A DNA stretch of 64,000 bases from Hymenobacter glacieicola. GTDB lineage: Bacteria > Bacteroidota > Bacteroidia > Cytophagales > Hymenobacteraceae. Under the pieces are notes generated by a model. The model was given only the letters and a program-made list of their open reading frames with translations, did no database searches and was not told where the DNA came from. Below are positions 9,147-17,569 of this stretch, one piece after another. The DNA is taken from the NCBI RefSeq assembly GCF_014640315.1, contig NZ_BMGS01000008.1, positions 228,885 through 292,884 of the forward strand, given 5' to 3'. A program made the translations under genes and the position numbers. Every line of letters starts with the position of its first letter. Within the stretch, counting starts at the first letter, position 1.

Positions 9147-9472
9147 GTAAAGTGAATCAATTTCATTTCAACTGCATCTTAAACTATCCACATTAACCAA
9201 TAAGTCCGTCATGCAGAGCGCAGCATCTTATAAGCTGATGCCTGCATAGCGTTGCAACCTCAGCACGCAAGACGTTTCGCTGCGCTTTGCCTGACAATAT
9301 TTACTATATATCAATTGCTGCTGACCGTAAAGTCTATTTGTGTCCGGATAAATATGTGCGGGCTGTATTTAATGGTACTGCGAAAAAGAAAAATAGGTAG
9401 CAATAGTATTTGAATAGTAAGTAGCAACTTTTGTACGTAGCATATGAAGGTTACTGCCCTACCTTGCTGCGC
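9147..9472. other. 326-bp gene-free stretch
   Basis: Holds a GTCAT-type inverted-repeat element (9208-9295) and, at 9426-9433, AACTTTTG, a one-mismatch -7 box for the GNAT gene. No coding frame or RNA gene is recognisable. Confidence 0.6.
9208..9295. repeat. GTCAT-type intergenic inverted-repeat element (88 bp)
   Basis: The left end GTCATGCAGAGCGCAGC and the reverse complement of the right end, GTCAGGCAAAGCGCAGC, match at 15 of 17 positions. This resembles the GTCATtCTGAGCg-type intergenic repeats scattered through many Bacteroidetes genomes. Confidence 0.6.
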
Positions 9473-9949
9473 ATGAACCATACCTTTCGCCTGCTAGCCG
9501 ATTTAGTTGCCGAATCAGACCGAGATGCGCTGGCGGAGCTACTGCACCAGATATTTCCGGATACGCTCGTTTCTGACTGGGCTGCCGAGCTGTGGTACCA
9601 GCAGCAGCGGCAACCCGTGCAGGCCTGGCTGGCCTGGGCCGATGCACAGCTGGTAGCGTGCAAGCTGGGTTACGAGCGAAAACCCGGGCACTACTATAGC
9701 TGGCTGGGCGGCGTGCATCCGGACTTCCGGCGGCGGGGGCTGGCCCAGGAACTCATGCGCCAGCAGCATGCCTGGGGCCAGCAGCAGGGCTACCGCTCAA
9801 TTAGGACCCAGACGCTAAACCGCTGGCGGTCCATGCTGGTGCTCAACCTGCGGATGGGCTTCGATATTGTGGGGACGGTGCAGGGCGAGCGGGGCCTGAC
9901 CCTCGTGTTGGAGAAAAGTATTCTGCCGGCTGAAAGTGCCGGATTATAA
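9473..9949 (+). CDS. GNAT family N-acetyltransferase
   Basis: A 158-residue acetyltransferase. The acetyl-CoA binding motif A is visible as 'WLGGVHPDFRRRGLAQELM' (R-x-x-G-x-A/G). It is followed by the motif-B-like segment 'IRTQTLNRWRSMLVLNLRMGF', typical of small-molecule or ribosomal-protein acetylases. The ATG at 9473 (MNHTFR) is chosen; the in-frame TTG at 9431 overlaps the likely -7 box. Substrate not predictable. Single-gene unit upstream of a lipoprotein gene. Confidence 0.85.
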   Translation: MNHTFRLLADLVAESDRDALAELLHQIFPDTLVSDWAAELWYQQQRQPVQAWLAWADAQLVACKLGYERKPGHYYSWLGGVHPDFRRRGLAQELMRQQHAWGQQQGYRSIRTQTLNRWRSMLVLNLRMGFDIVGTVQGERGLTLVLEKSILPAESAGL

Positions 9950-10057
9950 CGGCTGCGGGGTTTCGAAGCCCGACCCGTAATTTTAAACTAACTAGCAGTA
10001 GGCAAGCGAACTAGGTTTCGTATTTTAGGGGTAGGATGCTTTAACCTTTCTGAGCCT

Positions 10058-10660
10058 ATGAAACTGCTTGTTACGCTGCTGACCGGCGGCAGCCTACTAC
10101 TGTCGGGGTGCCTTATGTCGCGGGAGGCGCGCGTGGAATCTGATTACAGCTATGCCGGCCAGTTTCGGCATTATCGGACCTACGAATTTATCAGCGGGGA
10201 CGGAATCAACTCCGACTCCAGTCGGCTCGGCGAAGCCGTCCGCGACGCCATTCGTACGCGCATGAAAATTCAGGGCTACCGCCCCACCCGCCGCCGGCCC
10301 GACCTGCTGGTGAACTTTCGCTTGTTTGAGGGAGATATGCGCTTTCGGGGCTACAGCCAAGACGACTTCACTAAGTGGGTGCAGAACGGCGACACCGAAG
10401 ACGAGGACACGCCCAAGGACGCCCGCAAAGGCTACCAGCCAGTGCGGCTGCTCTTATCAGAAGGCACCTTGCTGGTTACCCTGATTGATAACCGCACCAA
10501 CCGGGCCGTGTGGAACGGCTATGCCTCGGGCGTGAGCGTGCCCTCCGGCCCCCAGGGCGAAATCGTGCTCCGGCGTTCCGTGCGCTCTATTTTCGACCAG
10601 TATCACGTCTTCACAGCCGGCTACCTGCAGGGCAACAATACGGCGGAAGAAGGTAACTAA
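10058..10660 (+). CDS. DUF4136 lipoprotein
   Basis: A 200-residue protein with a lipoprotein signal: positively charged start, hydrophobic core and lipobox LSGC (Cys at about residue 18). The mature protein matches DUF4136: an early 'DYSYAGQFRHYRTYEF' motif, the middle segment 'AIRTRMKIQGYRPTRRRPDLLVNF', and a final 'GTLLVTLIDNRTNRAVWNGYASG'. These are beta-sandwich periplasmic lipoproteins of unknown role. It is convergent with the xdhC end of the xanthine dehydrogenase operon, 70 bp away. Confidence 0.88.
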   Translation: MKLLVTLLTGGSLLLSGCLMSREARVESDYSYAGQFRHYRTYEFISGDGINSDSSRLGEAVRDAIRTRMKIQGYRPTRRRPDLLVNFRLFEGDMRFRGYSQDDFTKWVQNGDTEDEDTPKDARKGYQPVRLLLSEGTLLVTLIDNRTNRAVWNGYASGVSVPSGPQGEIVLRRSVRSIFDQYHVFTAGYLQGNNTAEEGN

Positions 10661-10730
10661 ACAACCCGGAGGCGGGACATTCGCGCTTGCTACGGCGCTG
10701 GGGTAGCGTCAGCTTCGGTAGAGGATAGTG

Positions 10731-11726
10731 CTACTTCAGCGGCCGGTTGCGTTCCTGAATCAGCTGGGCGGCAATGCTGATGGCAATTTCTTCGGGCGTG
10801 CGGCTGTGAATGGGCAAGCCGATGGGAGCGTGCACGCGCGCCAAAACGTCGTCTGGTACGCCTTCGGCCCGAAGTGTGGCCAGCAGCTCCTGAATTTTGG
10901 CCGCGCTGCCCATCACACCCACGTACCGCAGCCGCCGCTGCAGGAGCTGGCGCAGGGCTATCAGGTCGGTGCGGTAGCCGAAGGTCATCAGCACCACGTA
11001 CTGCGCGGAGTTTTCCGGAATTTCCTGGGCCAGCTGCTCGTAGGCTACGGTGCGCTTATGATGAGCGAAGGGATTCTGCTGTTGCGTATTCAGGCCAGTT
11101 CGGTCGTCAAGAACGGTTAGCTCAAACTCCAGCGTGGCCAGCACCCTGGACAGCGCCAGACCCACGTGTCCGGCCCCCACAATAATGGCGTGGTCGCGGA
11201 AGCCGAGGCGCTCGGCGTAGTGCCAGTGGGCCCCGCGGGTAGTAAAGTCAAAGCCAGTACCGGACGTAGCCAAATTCAACTCTAACCCCCGCTCCCCTGA
11301 AAGCTGCACCTGCCCGCCCGCGTGGGTGCGCAAGGCCTGCACGATGCCTTCCAGCGTAGGTAAGTCGGCTGCCCGGAGCGGGAAAACGAGCACCCACTGC
11401 TCGCCGGAGCAGATGAGTCCGGAGCGGTCCGCGGGAGCCTCTTTTCGGTGAATCTGGTGGCGTAGTACCGGCGCAGCGTCAGGTCTGGGTAGCAGGGTAC
11501 GGGCCAGCTCCACAAACTTGTGCTCCATAATGCCCCCGCCAATGGAGCCGACCAGTGTATCGGCCGTTACGGCCATTTTGAATCCCTGCCGGCCGGGGCT
11601 GCTGCCCTGGCTGTCGAGCACGCACAGCAAGGCTACCCCCACCTGCTCCCGCAAACAAGCGGCCGCGTACTCCCACACCGGCAAGTCGCGTGGAACGGAA
11701 GCAAAAGGCGAGGCAGCAGAAATCAT
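10731..11726 (-). CDS. xdhC: XdhC/CoxI family molybdenum cofactor maturation protein
   Basis: A 331-residue XdhC-like chaperone that sulfurates and inserts the molybdenum cofactor into xanthine dehydrogenase. The N-terminal XdhC/CoxI domain shows 'LLCVLDSQGSSPGRQGFKM' and 'VGSIGGGIMEHK'. The C-terminal Rossmann domain shows 'IIVGAGHVGLALSRVLATL' and an ending 'ARVHAPIGLPIHSRTPEEIAISIAAQLI', the usual XdhC tail. Last gene of the minus-strand xdh cluster, 48 bp after the membrane protein gene. Role follows from the family and operon position. Confidence 0.92.
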   Translation of the reverse strand: MISAASPFASVPRDLPVWEYAAACLREQVGVALLCVLDSQGSSPGRQGFKMAVTADTLVGSIGGGIMEHKFVELARTLLPRPDAAPVLRHQIHRKEAPADRSGLICSGEQWVLVFPLRAADLPTLEGIVQALRTHAGGQVQLSGERGLELNLATSGTGFDFTTRGAHWHYAERLGFRDHAIIVGAGHVGLALSRVLATLEFELTVLDDRTGLNTQQQNPFAHHKRTVAYEQLAQEIPENSAQYVVLMTFGYRTDLIALRQLLQRRLRYVGVMGSAAKIQELLATLRAEGVPDDVLARVHAPIGLPIHSRTPEEIAISIAAQLIQERNRPLK

Positions 11727-11774
11727 GGAAATGAAAAGTGAACGAAACGTAAGGCGGCAACCGAAGCGGCTCCC

Positions 11775-12272
11775 TTACAGCCACGCGGCGCTTAGGGCAT
11801 AGTACACGGCCATTACCCCCGAAAACACGGCGCTGACCACGAAGCGCCACTCCGCCGACACCCGGTTCTGAATGTAGTAGTTCACCAGCAGCGAAACCGG
11901 AATATTGAGCACGAACGAGCGGGTAGCCAGCGGCACCAGGTCCCAGGTAATTTGCTCCGGATGACCCGAGAAAAACCGCAGAAACACGTAGTGCCGGGCA
12001 ATCCAGAGCGGATTGAAGTAGGCCAGCGACAAAGCCGCCCGCATCCACTTGGCACCCAGACTGGCGGTAGCGCTGGACGGAACGCGCTGGTCGAGCCAGC
12101 GGAAATAAGCGGGCACCTCCCAGGAGTAAAGCAGGCCGCCAACGAGGGCCATACCCAGCAAGCGGCCCCAGGAAAATTCGTGCAGTAAAAGCGCCGCGAC
12201 GGTGTCGCCGGCGGCGTAAATCAGGAATCCACGGAAGTGGTTACGTAGTTGAGTTGAGCGGGTGAGGTCCAA
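11775..12272 (-). CDS. Small integral membrane protein in the xdh operon
   Basis: A 165-residue protein with about four membrane helices (around residues 14-32, 35-55, 70-90 and 115-160). The frame opens with TTG at 12272, overlapping the end of xdhB by 52 bp; the first ATG (12161) would delete the first helix, so the TTG or an overlapping start is more likely. No family is recognised with confidence. The size and an 'AAGDTVAALLL' segment are loosely reminiscent of AlaE-type alanine exporters, but this is not enough for a call. Its place between xdhB and xdhC suggests a role in purine or urate handling, by context only. Confidence 0.7.
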   Translation of the reverse strand: MDLTRSTQLRNHFRGFLIYAAGDTVAALLLHEFSWGRLLGMALVGGLLYSWEVPAYFRWLDQRVPSSATASLGAKWMRAALSLAYFNPLWIARHYVFLRFFSGHPEQITWDLVPLATRSFVLNIPVSLLVNYYIQNRVSAEWRFVVSAVFSGVMAVYYALSAAWL

Positions 12273-14542
12273 GCGGTGGGGGTGGTAGGTGCGTCGGGGT
12301 ACAGATTAAGCAGCACTTTCTCCGGCGTCATGGGGGCCGAGAAAGGCAGGGGAGCATCGGGGCGGAAAGCCCGCACGGCGTCGCGGAGCGCGAAATAGGT
12401 GCCAATGCCGTACATGAGCGGCGGCTCGCCCACGGCCTTGGAGCGCATAATGGCCCGCGGGTGGCCGGGTGTGTCCAGGAAATGCACGTCCAGCACCTTG
12501 GGGGCTGAGTACAGGTCCGGGATTTTATAGGAGTTCAGGGAATTGCTGAGCAGGCGGCCTTCTTCGTTGTACACCAACTCCTCCAGAGTCATCCAGCCAA
12601 TGCCCTGCACGGCGCCGCCCTCAATCTGCCCCCGGTCGATGGCTGGGTTTAGGCTCTGGCCGAAATCGTGGGCAATGCGCACCGCTTCTACCTCATACGT
12701 ACCGCGCAGACAATCTACGCGCACGGTGGTAAGAGCCGTGCCGTACACGTGGTAGGCAAAGGGGTAGCCCTGGTTGGTTTCGGCATCGAAATGCAGATCA
12801 GGCGTGGCATAGTGGGCGTTTTCCGAGAGGCTGATGCGCTGCCAGTACGCCGCCGAAACCAGCTTCTCCCAGGTTGAGCCGGCGGGCTTGCCGGCGGCCA
12901 GCACCTGCTCGTTTTCAATGTGCAAGCCCTCGTACTCCAGTTTCAGCTCGGTGGCCGCCAACCGGAGCAGCCGCTCGCGCAGGGCCCGGCAGGCCAGCTC
13001 CGTGGCTTTGCCGTTGAGGTCGGCGGTAGCGGAGGCGGCCGAGGGCGAGGTGTTGGCTACGCGGGTGGTATTGGTGCTTTCTACCTTGACGCGGCTAACC
13101 GAAATGCCCAGCGTTTGGGCGGCTACCTGCGCCATTTTGGTGTTCACGCCCTGGCCCATTTCCACCGCCCCGGTGCTCACGCCCACCGAGCCATCGGTAT
13201 AGATGTGCACCAGCGCGCGGGCCTGGTTCATGGCCGTTTTGGTAAAGGAAATGCCAAAGCAGATGGGCATCACGGCCAGGCCCTTCTTCACCAGCTTATG
13301 CGCCTGGTTGAATTCTTCTACCTCGCGGCGCAGGGCAGGCAGGTTGTAGAGCGCGGCGGCCGTATCCCAGGCCTGCTCGGCGTGGCAGCCTTCGGTGGGC
13401 TGGCGGTATGGCAACAGGTCGCCCTCGCGCAGCAGGTTGCGGCGCTGAATCTCGCTGGCGGACAGGCCCAGCCGCTCGGCGGCGCAGGCAATGGCCGACT
13501 CTATCACGAACATGCCCTGCGGCCCGCCGAAGCCCCGGAAGGCCGTGTTGGGCGGCAGATTGGTACGGCAGCTGTAGGCCGTGGCCGTTACGTTTGGAAT
13601 AAAGTAGGTATTCGTGGCGTGGAACAGGGTGCGCTCCAGCACGGCCGGGGAAAGGTCAGCGGCCGCGCCGGCATTCTGGAAGAAGGTAGCCTCATAGGCC
13701 ACAATTTTCAGGTTCTCATCCAGCCCGATTTTAAAGTCGGAGGAGTAGGGGTGGCGCTTGCCGGTCATGCGCATGTCGGCCATGCGGTCCAGCACCAGCT
13801 TCACGGGGCGGCGGGTTACCAACGCCCCCAGCCCAGCCAGGGCGCCCCAGGGCGTGGCCTGGTCTTCCTTGCCGCCAAAGCCCCCGCCCAGGCGGGTAAC
13901 GTCCACTTCTACTTGGTGCATGCCGACCCCCAGCACGCGCGCGGTGTGCCGCTGTACGGCCGTGGGACCTTGGGTGGAGGACACGATGCGGACCCCGCCC
14001 ATTTCGGTGGGGAAGGCGTAAGCGCCCTGGGTTTCGATATATAGGTGCTCCTGCCCCCCCGATTCGGCTACTCCCTCAAACACGTGCGCGCACCCGGCCC
14101 AGGCCGCCCCTGAGTCGCCGAGACGGAAGGTACGGGGCGGGACAATCAGCTCGCCCTGGGCGGCGGCGGCGCGCGGGTCTACTGTCACGGGCAGGGGCGC
14201 AATGTCAAGCCGCACGTGAGGCAGGGCGGCCTGGGCGGCGTGCTCCGATTCGGCCAGTACCAGGGCTACCGGCTGGCCCCGGAAGTGCACGTGGCCTTCG
14301 GCCAGCAGGGGCTCATCGGGCACGATACCGCCAATCTGGTTTTCGCCGGGAATATCCTGGGCCGTGATGATGCGCACCACGCCGGGCTGCTGCAGGGCGG
14401 CCGATACATCCAGGCCCAGCAACTGTCCGTGCGCCACCGGCGACTCCACCACCGCCGCGTACAAGGTGCCGTGCTGCACCGGAATATCATCCAGGTACTG
14501 AGACTCGCCGCGCACGTGGCGGGCCGGATCGAGGTGGTTCAT
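12221..14542 (-). CDS. xdhB: Xanthine dehydrogenase, molybdopterin-binding subunit
   Basis: A 773-residue large subunit that oxidises hypoxanthine and xanthine to urate at the Mo cofactor. Landmarks are the N-terminal 'HVRGESQYLDDIP', the cofactor loop 'RLGGGFGGKEDQ', the substrate-binding Arg/Phe region 'NTAFRGFGGPQGMF', 'GAVEMGQGVNTKMAQ', and 'SKAVGEPPLMYGIG', whose Glu is the catalytic base of this family. The ATG at 14542 (MNHLDPARHV) is chosen because the conserved domain starts at once; the longer frame to 14635 adds unrelated residues. It is 188 bp downstream of xdhA, and the gap holds a repeat element. Confidence 0.96.
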   Translation of the reverse strand: MNHLDPARHVRGESQYLDDIPVQHGTLYAAVVESPVAHGQLLGLDVSAALQQPGVVRIITAQDIPGENQIGGIVPDEPLLAEGHVHFRGQPVALVLAESEHAAQAALPHVRLDIAPLPVTVDPRAAAAQGELIVPPRTFRLGDSGAAWAGCAHVFEGVAESGGQEHLYIETQGAYAFPTEMGGVRIVSSTQGPTAVQRHTARVLGVGMHQVEVDVTRLGGGFGGKEDQATPWGALAGLGALVTRRPVKLVLDRMADMRMTGKRHPYSSDFKIGLDENLKIVAYEATFFQNAGAAADLSPAVLERTLFHATNTYFIPNVTATAYSCRTNLPPNTAFRGFGGPQGMFVIESAIACAAERLGLSASEIQRRNLLREGDLLPYRQPTEGCHAEQAWDTAAALYNLPALRREVEEFNQAHKLVKKGLAVMPICFGISFTKTAMNQARALVHIYTDGSVGVSTGAVEMGQGVNTKMAQVAAQTLGISVSRVKVESTNTTRVANTSPSAASATADLNGKATELACRALRERLLRLAATELKLEYEGLHIENEQVLAAGKPAGSTWEKLVSAAYWQRISLSENAHYATPDLHFDAETNQGYPFAYHVYGTALTTVRVDCLRGTYEVEAVRIAHDFGQSLNPAIDRGQIEGGAVQGIGWMTLEELVYNEEGRLLSNSLNSYKIPDLYSAPKVLDVHFLDTPGHPRAIMRSKAVGEPPLMYGIGTYFALRDAVRAFRPDAPLPFSAPMTPEKVLLNLYPDAPTTPTAWTSPAQLNYVTTSVDS

Positions 14543-14601
14543 GCGGTGGGAAGTGGTGACTGAGTGAGGTAGTGACTGAGCGAGGCGGTAAATAAATGGT
14601 A

Positions 14602-14706
14602 CGTCATCCTGAGCGGGAGCGAAGGCCCTTCTCACGTCAGCACGATAATCGTAACAACGACATGTTCACGCCTGATAAGGTCCTTCGGCTACCGCCTCAG
14701 GATGAC
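14602..14706. repeat. GTCAT-type inverted-repeat element inside the xdh operon (105 bp)
   Basis: Ends GTCATCCTGAG and CTCAGGATGAC form a perfect 11-bp terminal inverted repeat. The similarity extends inward to about 25 bp with a small indel (GAAGG on the left, CCTTCG on the right). It fills most of the xdhA-xdhB gap and would form a long hairpin in the operon mRNA. Confidence 0.75.
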
Positions 14707-14730
14707 AGATGATTGATTCACTTTACTTAG

Positions 14731-16173
14731 TTACTGATTCACTACCTCATTGAAGTGGGCCGTGAGCAGCTGCCGGAGCAGCAGGCGCTTGTATTGCTCG
14801 GTGCCACGCACATCACTAATCGGGCTGATTTCCTGCTGAGCTAGGGCTAGGGCTTGCTGCACGGTTTCGGCCGATACGGGCTGGCCCGCCAGCCACTCGC
14901 TGGTGCGGCGCAACAGCAGCGGAACGGGCCCCACCCCGCCCGCCGACAGGCGCGCCTCCTGAATCATGCCGTCTTCAATCCGCAGCCAGGCGGCGGTGTT
15001 CACGCTGGCAATATCCAAGTGGGTGCGCTTCGATACTTTTTCAAAGTTGAACACGTCGGTGGGGGTAGGGGCCACGAAGCGGATTTCCCGCACCTGCTCA
15101 TCGGGGGCTTTAGCCAACTGCTTGTAGCCCCGGTACAGCTCGGCTAGCGGCAGGCTCCGGCGCTGGCCCGCGGCATCTTCCAGCTCAATTTCAGCGCCTA
15201 AAGCCAGAAAAAGAATGGTTAAGTCACCGATAGGGGAAGCGTTGATGAAGTTGCCCGCCACGGTGCCCATCTGCCGAATGGGGGTGCTGCTGACCAGCTT
15301 CAGAAAGCGGGGCAGGGCCGGCAGCACTGCCAGCATCACCTCCGATTCCAGGAGCTGCTGGGCCGTGGTGGCCGCTCCCAGCATTATCAGGCCCGCCTCC
15401 GTGCGCCGGATGCCGCGCAGGGCCGGTTGATTGTAGAGTAGCTCCACGGGCACGGCGCGCACGTGCTCCGGGCGCTGCACCAGCACATCGGTGCCGCCGC
15501 CCAGCAGCTGGAGCCGGGTTCCGGGGCCGCCCTCAGGCCCGTTGGGTGCCGGGGCGGGCGTTGCGCCGTTGCCGTTTGCGGCCAAGTCGCGCAGGGCGGC
15601 GAGCTTGCCGGGCATGTCGGCGAAGTAGGAGGGCACGAAGCCTTGCGCCGCCAACCAGGGTAGGGGAGCGGTTGCCGGGCGCTGCGTAAGCTGCTCTTGC
15701 AGGTGTTGGGCGGCCCGCTCCAGGCTTTTGTAGCCGGTGCAGCGGCAGATGTTGCCGTCCATGGCCGCCCGCACCGACTCCGGGGTGCTGGGCCTGGAGC
15801 TAAGGGCGTGGCCGGTCAGGGACATGACAAAGCCCACGGTGCAAAACCCGCACTGGGAGCCGCCTTCGGCCACAATGGCCTGCTGCACGGGCGTAAGCGC
15901 GCCACGGGCCGCATTAATGCCCTCGACTGTTACCACATGCTTGCCGTGGGCGTTGCCGAGCGGGGTCAGGCAGGAGGTCATCGACTGGTAGGTAACCGTG
16001 GCGGCGTCCGGCGTCAGCTCCCCCACCAGTACCGTGCAGGCCCCACAGTCGCCTTCGCGGCACCCGATTTTGGTACCCGTCAGGTGCTGGTGGTAGCGCA
16101 CGTAATCCAGCAGGGTACTACCGGCAGGCTGGTCGGTTTGGATAAGCTGGTTATTGAGGTAAAAGTGGAGCAT
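14731..16173 (-). CDS. xdhA: Xanthine dehydrogenase, iron-sulfur/FAD subunit
   Basis: A 480-residue small subunit passing electrons from the Mo site to NAD via two [2Fe-2S] clusters and FAD. The plant-type cluster ligands are C38, C43 and C46 (GCREGDCGACTV) and C68. The second cluster is the 'CGFCTVGF' and 'GNICRCTGY' pair. The C-terminal FAD-binding domain shows 'LLGGGTDVLVQ' and 'TPIRQMGTVAGNFINASPIGD'. First gene of the operon. The ATG at 16173 lies 8 nt after a GACTTTCG box, a weak -7 match. Confidence 0.96.
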   Translation of the reverse strand: MLHFYLNNQLIQTDQPAGSTLLDYVRYHQHLTGTKIGCREGDCGACTVLVGELTPDAATVTYQSMTSCLTPLGNAHGKHVVTVEGINAARGALTPVQQAIVAEGGSQCGFCTVGFVMSLTGHALSSRPSTPESVRAAMDGNICRCTGYKSLERAAQHLQEQLTQRPATAPLPWLAAQGFVPSYFADMPGKLAALRDLAANGNGATPAPAPNGPEGGPGTRLQLLGGGTDVLVQRPEHVRAVPVELLYNQPALRGIRRTEAGLIMLGAATTAQQLLESEVMLAVLPALPRFLKLVSSTPIRQMGTVAGNFINASPIGDLTILFLALGAEIELEDAAGQRRSLPLAELYRGYKQLAKAPDEQVREIRFVAPTPTDVFNFEKVSKRTHLDIASVNTAAWLRIEDGMIQEARLSAGGVGPVPLLLRRTSEWLAGQPVSAETVQQALALAQQEISPISDVRGTEQYKRLLLRQLLTAHFNEVVNQ

Positions 16174-16181
16174 ACGGGCGC

Positions 16182-16189
16182 CGAAAGTC
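16182..16189 (-). promoter_or_regulatory. Possible -7 box for the xdh operon
   Basis: The minus strand reads GACTTTCG, two mismatches from TAnnTTTG but at the same 8-nt spacing to the ATG as other start-proximal boxes in this window. Weak on its own. Confidence 0.3.
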
Positions 16190-16412
16190 AGAAACGGAAA
16201 GGAAAGTTACGGGATTTTTGGCCGCCGGCGTAGCATTACGGTAACCGTAAGCTCCATACTTGCGCCGCTATCAGCCACTAGGTTTTTCGCTGGTATAGAC
16301 CTATTTGCTACCCTTATAATCGTGCTTAAACTAATGTAAAACACTGGAAAACAGAGGGTAAACAGGAGGCACAGGAACTCAACCATGGGCCCAAGCTGCC
16401 CTAGCCTGCATC

Positions 16413-16440
16413 TTGCCCCGGACTCTTTTGTCTACTTTCG
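16413..16440 (+). promoter_or_regulatory. -33/-7 promoter of the outer-membrane lipoprotein gene
   Basis: TTG at 16413-16415, a 17-nt spacer, then TACTTTCG at 16433-16440 fits the Bacteroidetes TTG / TAnnTTTG arrangement with one mismatch in the -7 box. The leader to the ATG at 16492 is about 45 nt. The rest of the 318-bp gap between xdhA and this gene holds no other gene. Confidence 0.55.
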
Positions 16441-16491
16441 GCTTGGTTTTGGCCCTGGGCCAGCTTTCGTCGCGTCTAGCCTTTCTGCTCT

Positions 16492-17442
16492 ATGGATTTT
16501 TTCTCCACCTTCCGCTCCGCGCTCAGCTTGGCCGCTGGAGCCAGCCTGCTGTTCGCCGCCTCCTGCACCGCCCCGCGCGCCATCGTGAGCACGGGCAAGG
16601 TTACGCCCCGGGGCGAGTTTCGGGTGGGCGGCAACGTCTCGTTCAACGCTCCCACCCAAACCATTGGCAAGGTAGGATCAACCCTGAAATCGGCCGCCGA
16701 GAATCTGGCCAATAAAGCGGCTAACGATACGGTTAACTACAATCAGACGGTAGAAAAGCTGCAAGTGGCGGCTATTGCCTACGCCCTGGACCCGGTGCGG
16801 CCCTCCTCCGACCTCTACATTCGCTACGGGGTAATTGAGCGCCTTGATGTGGGCTACAAATACGCCTTTGGCTCCCACGTTTTCGACGCCATGTACCAGT
16901 TTCTGGGGCCCACGGGCACGCCCGAAAACCCCGGCAGCCGGGAGGCGGGCGCCACCTACGGCAGCATTGGCCTGCAGTACGCCACGCAGCGGGCCAAGCT
17001 GCCCAGCATCCCGTTTCTGGACGACGTGAACACGCTGCTCGGCTTTAAGGCTACCCGCCACGATGTGCTGGTGCCGCTGGTGTTTAGCCGGTCCTTGGGC
17101 GTGGAAGAGGAAATTGGGGCTATATCCTACGGGGTTATATACGCGCATACTTTCCTGCGCTACGGCCTCACGCCGGGCAACCTCTACAACGGCCCCGGCA
17201 GCGGCTACGCGACGGGTAAAGTGCCGGAGCTACCCACGGCCCGGCGCAATTTCAGCTCCTTCGGAGCCTTCTTCAACGCCAAGCTGGGCTACCGCTACGC
17301 CTACGTTATTCCTGCCCTTTCGGTGTACTACCAGAACTACGGCGAGTTCCAGCTGCTGAACAACAGAACCACCAAGCTCAGCGGCTTCACGTTTATTCCG
17401 AGCCTGGGTCTGCAGTTTCGCGTACCTTCCGGCCGCCGCTAA
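16492..17442 (+). CDS. Putative outer-membrane beta-barrel lipoprotein
   Basis: A 316-residue protein with a lipoprotein signal peptide (hydrophobic run and lipobox FAASC, Cys about residue 25). The mature part has alternating aromatic strands ('IRYGVIERLDVGYKYAFG', 'AISYGVIYAHTFLRYGL', 'NAKLGYRYAYVIPALSVYYQNYG') and ends 'GLQFRV' before a basic tail, as in small outer-membrane barrels. I know no specific function. It is likely a surface or outer-membrane structural protein. A strong intrinsic terminator follows. Confidence 0.75.
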   Translation: MDFFSTFRSALSLAAGASLLFAASCTAPRAIVSTGKVTPRGEFRVGGNVSFNAPTQTIGKVGSTLKSAAENLANKAANDTVNYNQTVEKLQVAAIAYALDPVRPSSDLYIRYGVIERLDVGYKYAFGSHVFDAMYQFLGPTGTPENPGSREAGATYGSIGLQYATQRAKLPSIPFLDDVNTLLGFKATRHDVLVPLVFSRSLGVEEEIGAISYGVIYAHTFLRYGLTPGNLYNGPGSGYATGKVPELPTARRNFSSFGAFFNAKLGYRYAYVIPALSVYYQNYGEFQLLNNRTTKLSGFTFIPSLGLQFRVPSGRR

Positions 17443-17454
17443 CGGCGCCTTGCA

Positions 17455-17496
17455 CCCACAAAAAAGCCCGGCCAACTGGTCGGGCTTTTTTGTGGG
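17455..17496. terminator. Intrinsic terminator
   Basis: A perfect 16-bp stem (17455-17470 with 17481-17496) that includes A6 and T6 runs, 12 bp past the stop of the lipoprotein gene. Confidence 0.92.
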
Positions 17497-17537
17497 TAAA
17501 CATGGGTGGTGCTTCCCTACCTCCGCCCCGGTCGCCG

Positions 17538-17545
17538 TACTTTCG
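17538..17545 (+). promoter_or_regulatory. -7 box for the glycosyltransferase gene
   Basis: TACTTTCG, a one-mismatch TAnnTTTG box, 24 nt before the ATG at 17570 and just after the terminator of the preceding gene. Confidence 0.45.
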
Positions 17546-17569
17546 CCGCATCATATCAGCAGCTACGCA

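Noticed and set aside
12920..14044. 374-codon plus-strand frame inside xdhB
   Set aside because: Antisense shadow of a well-conserved enzyme; Gly/His/Arg-rich translation without any motif.
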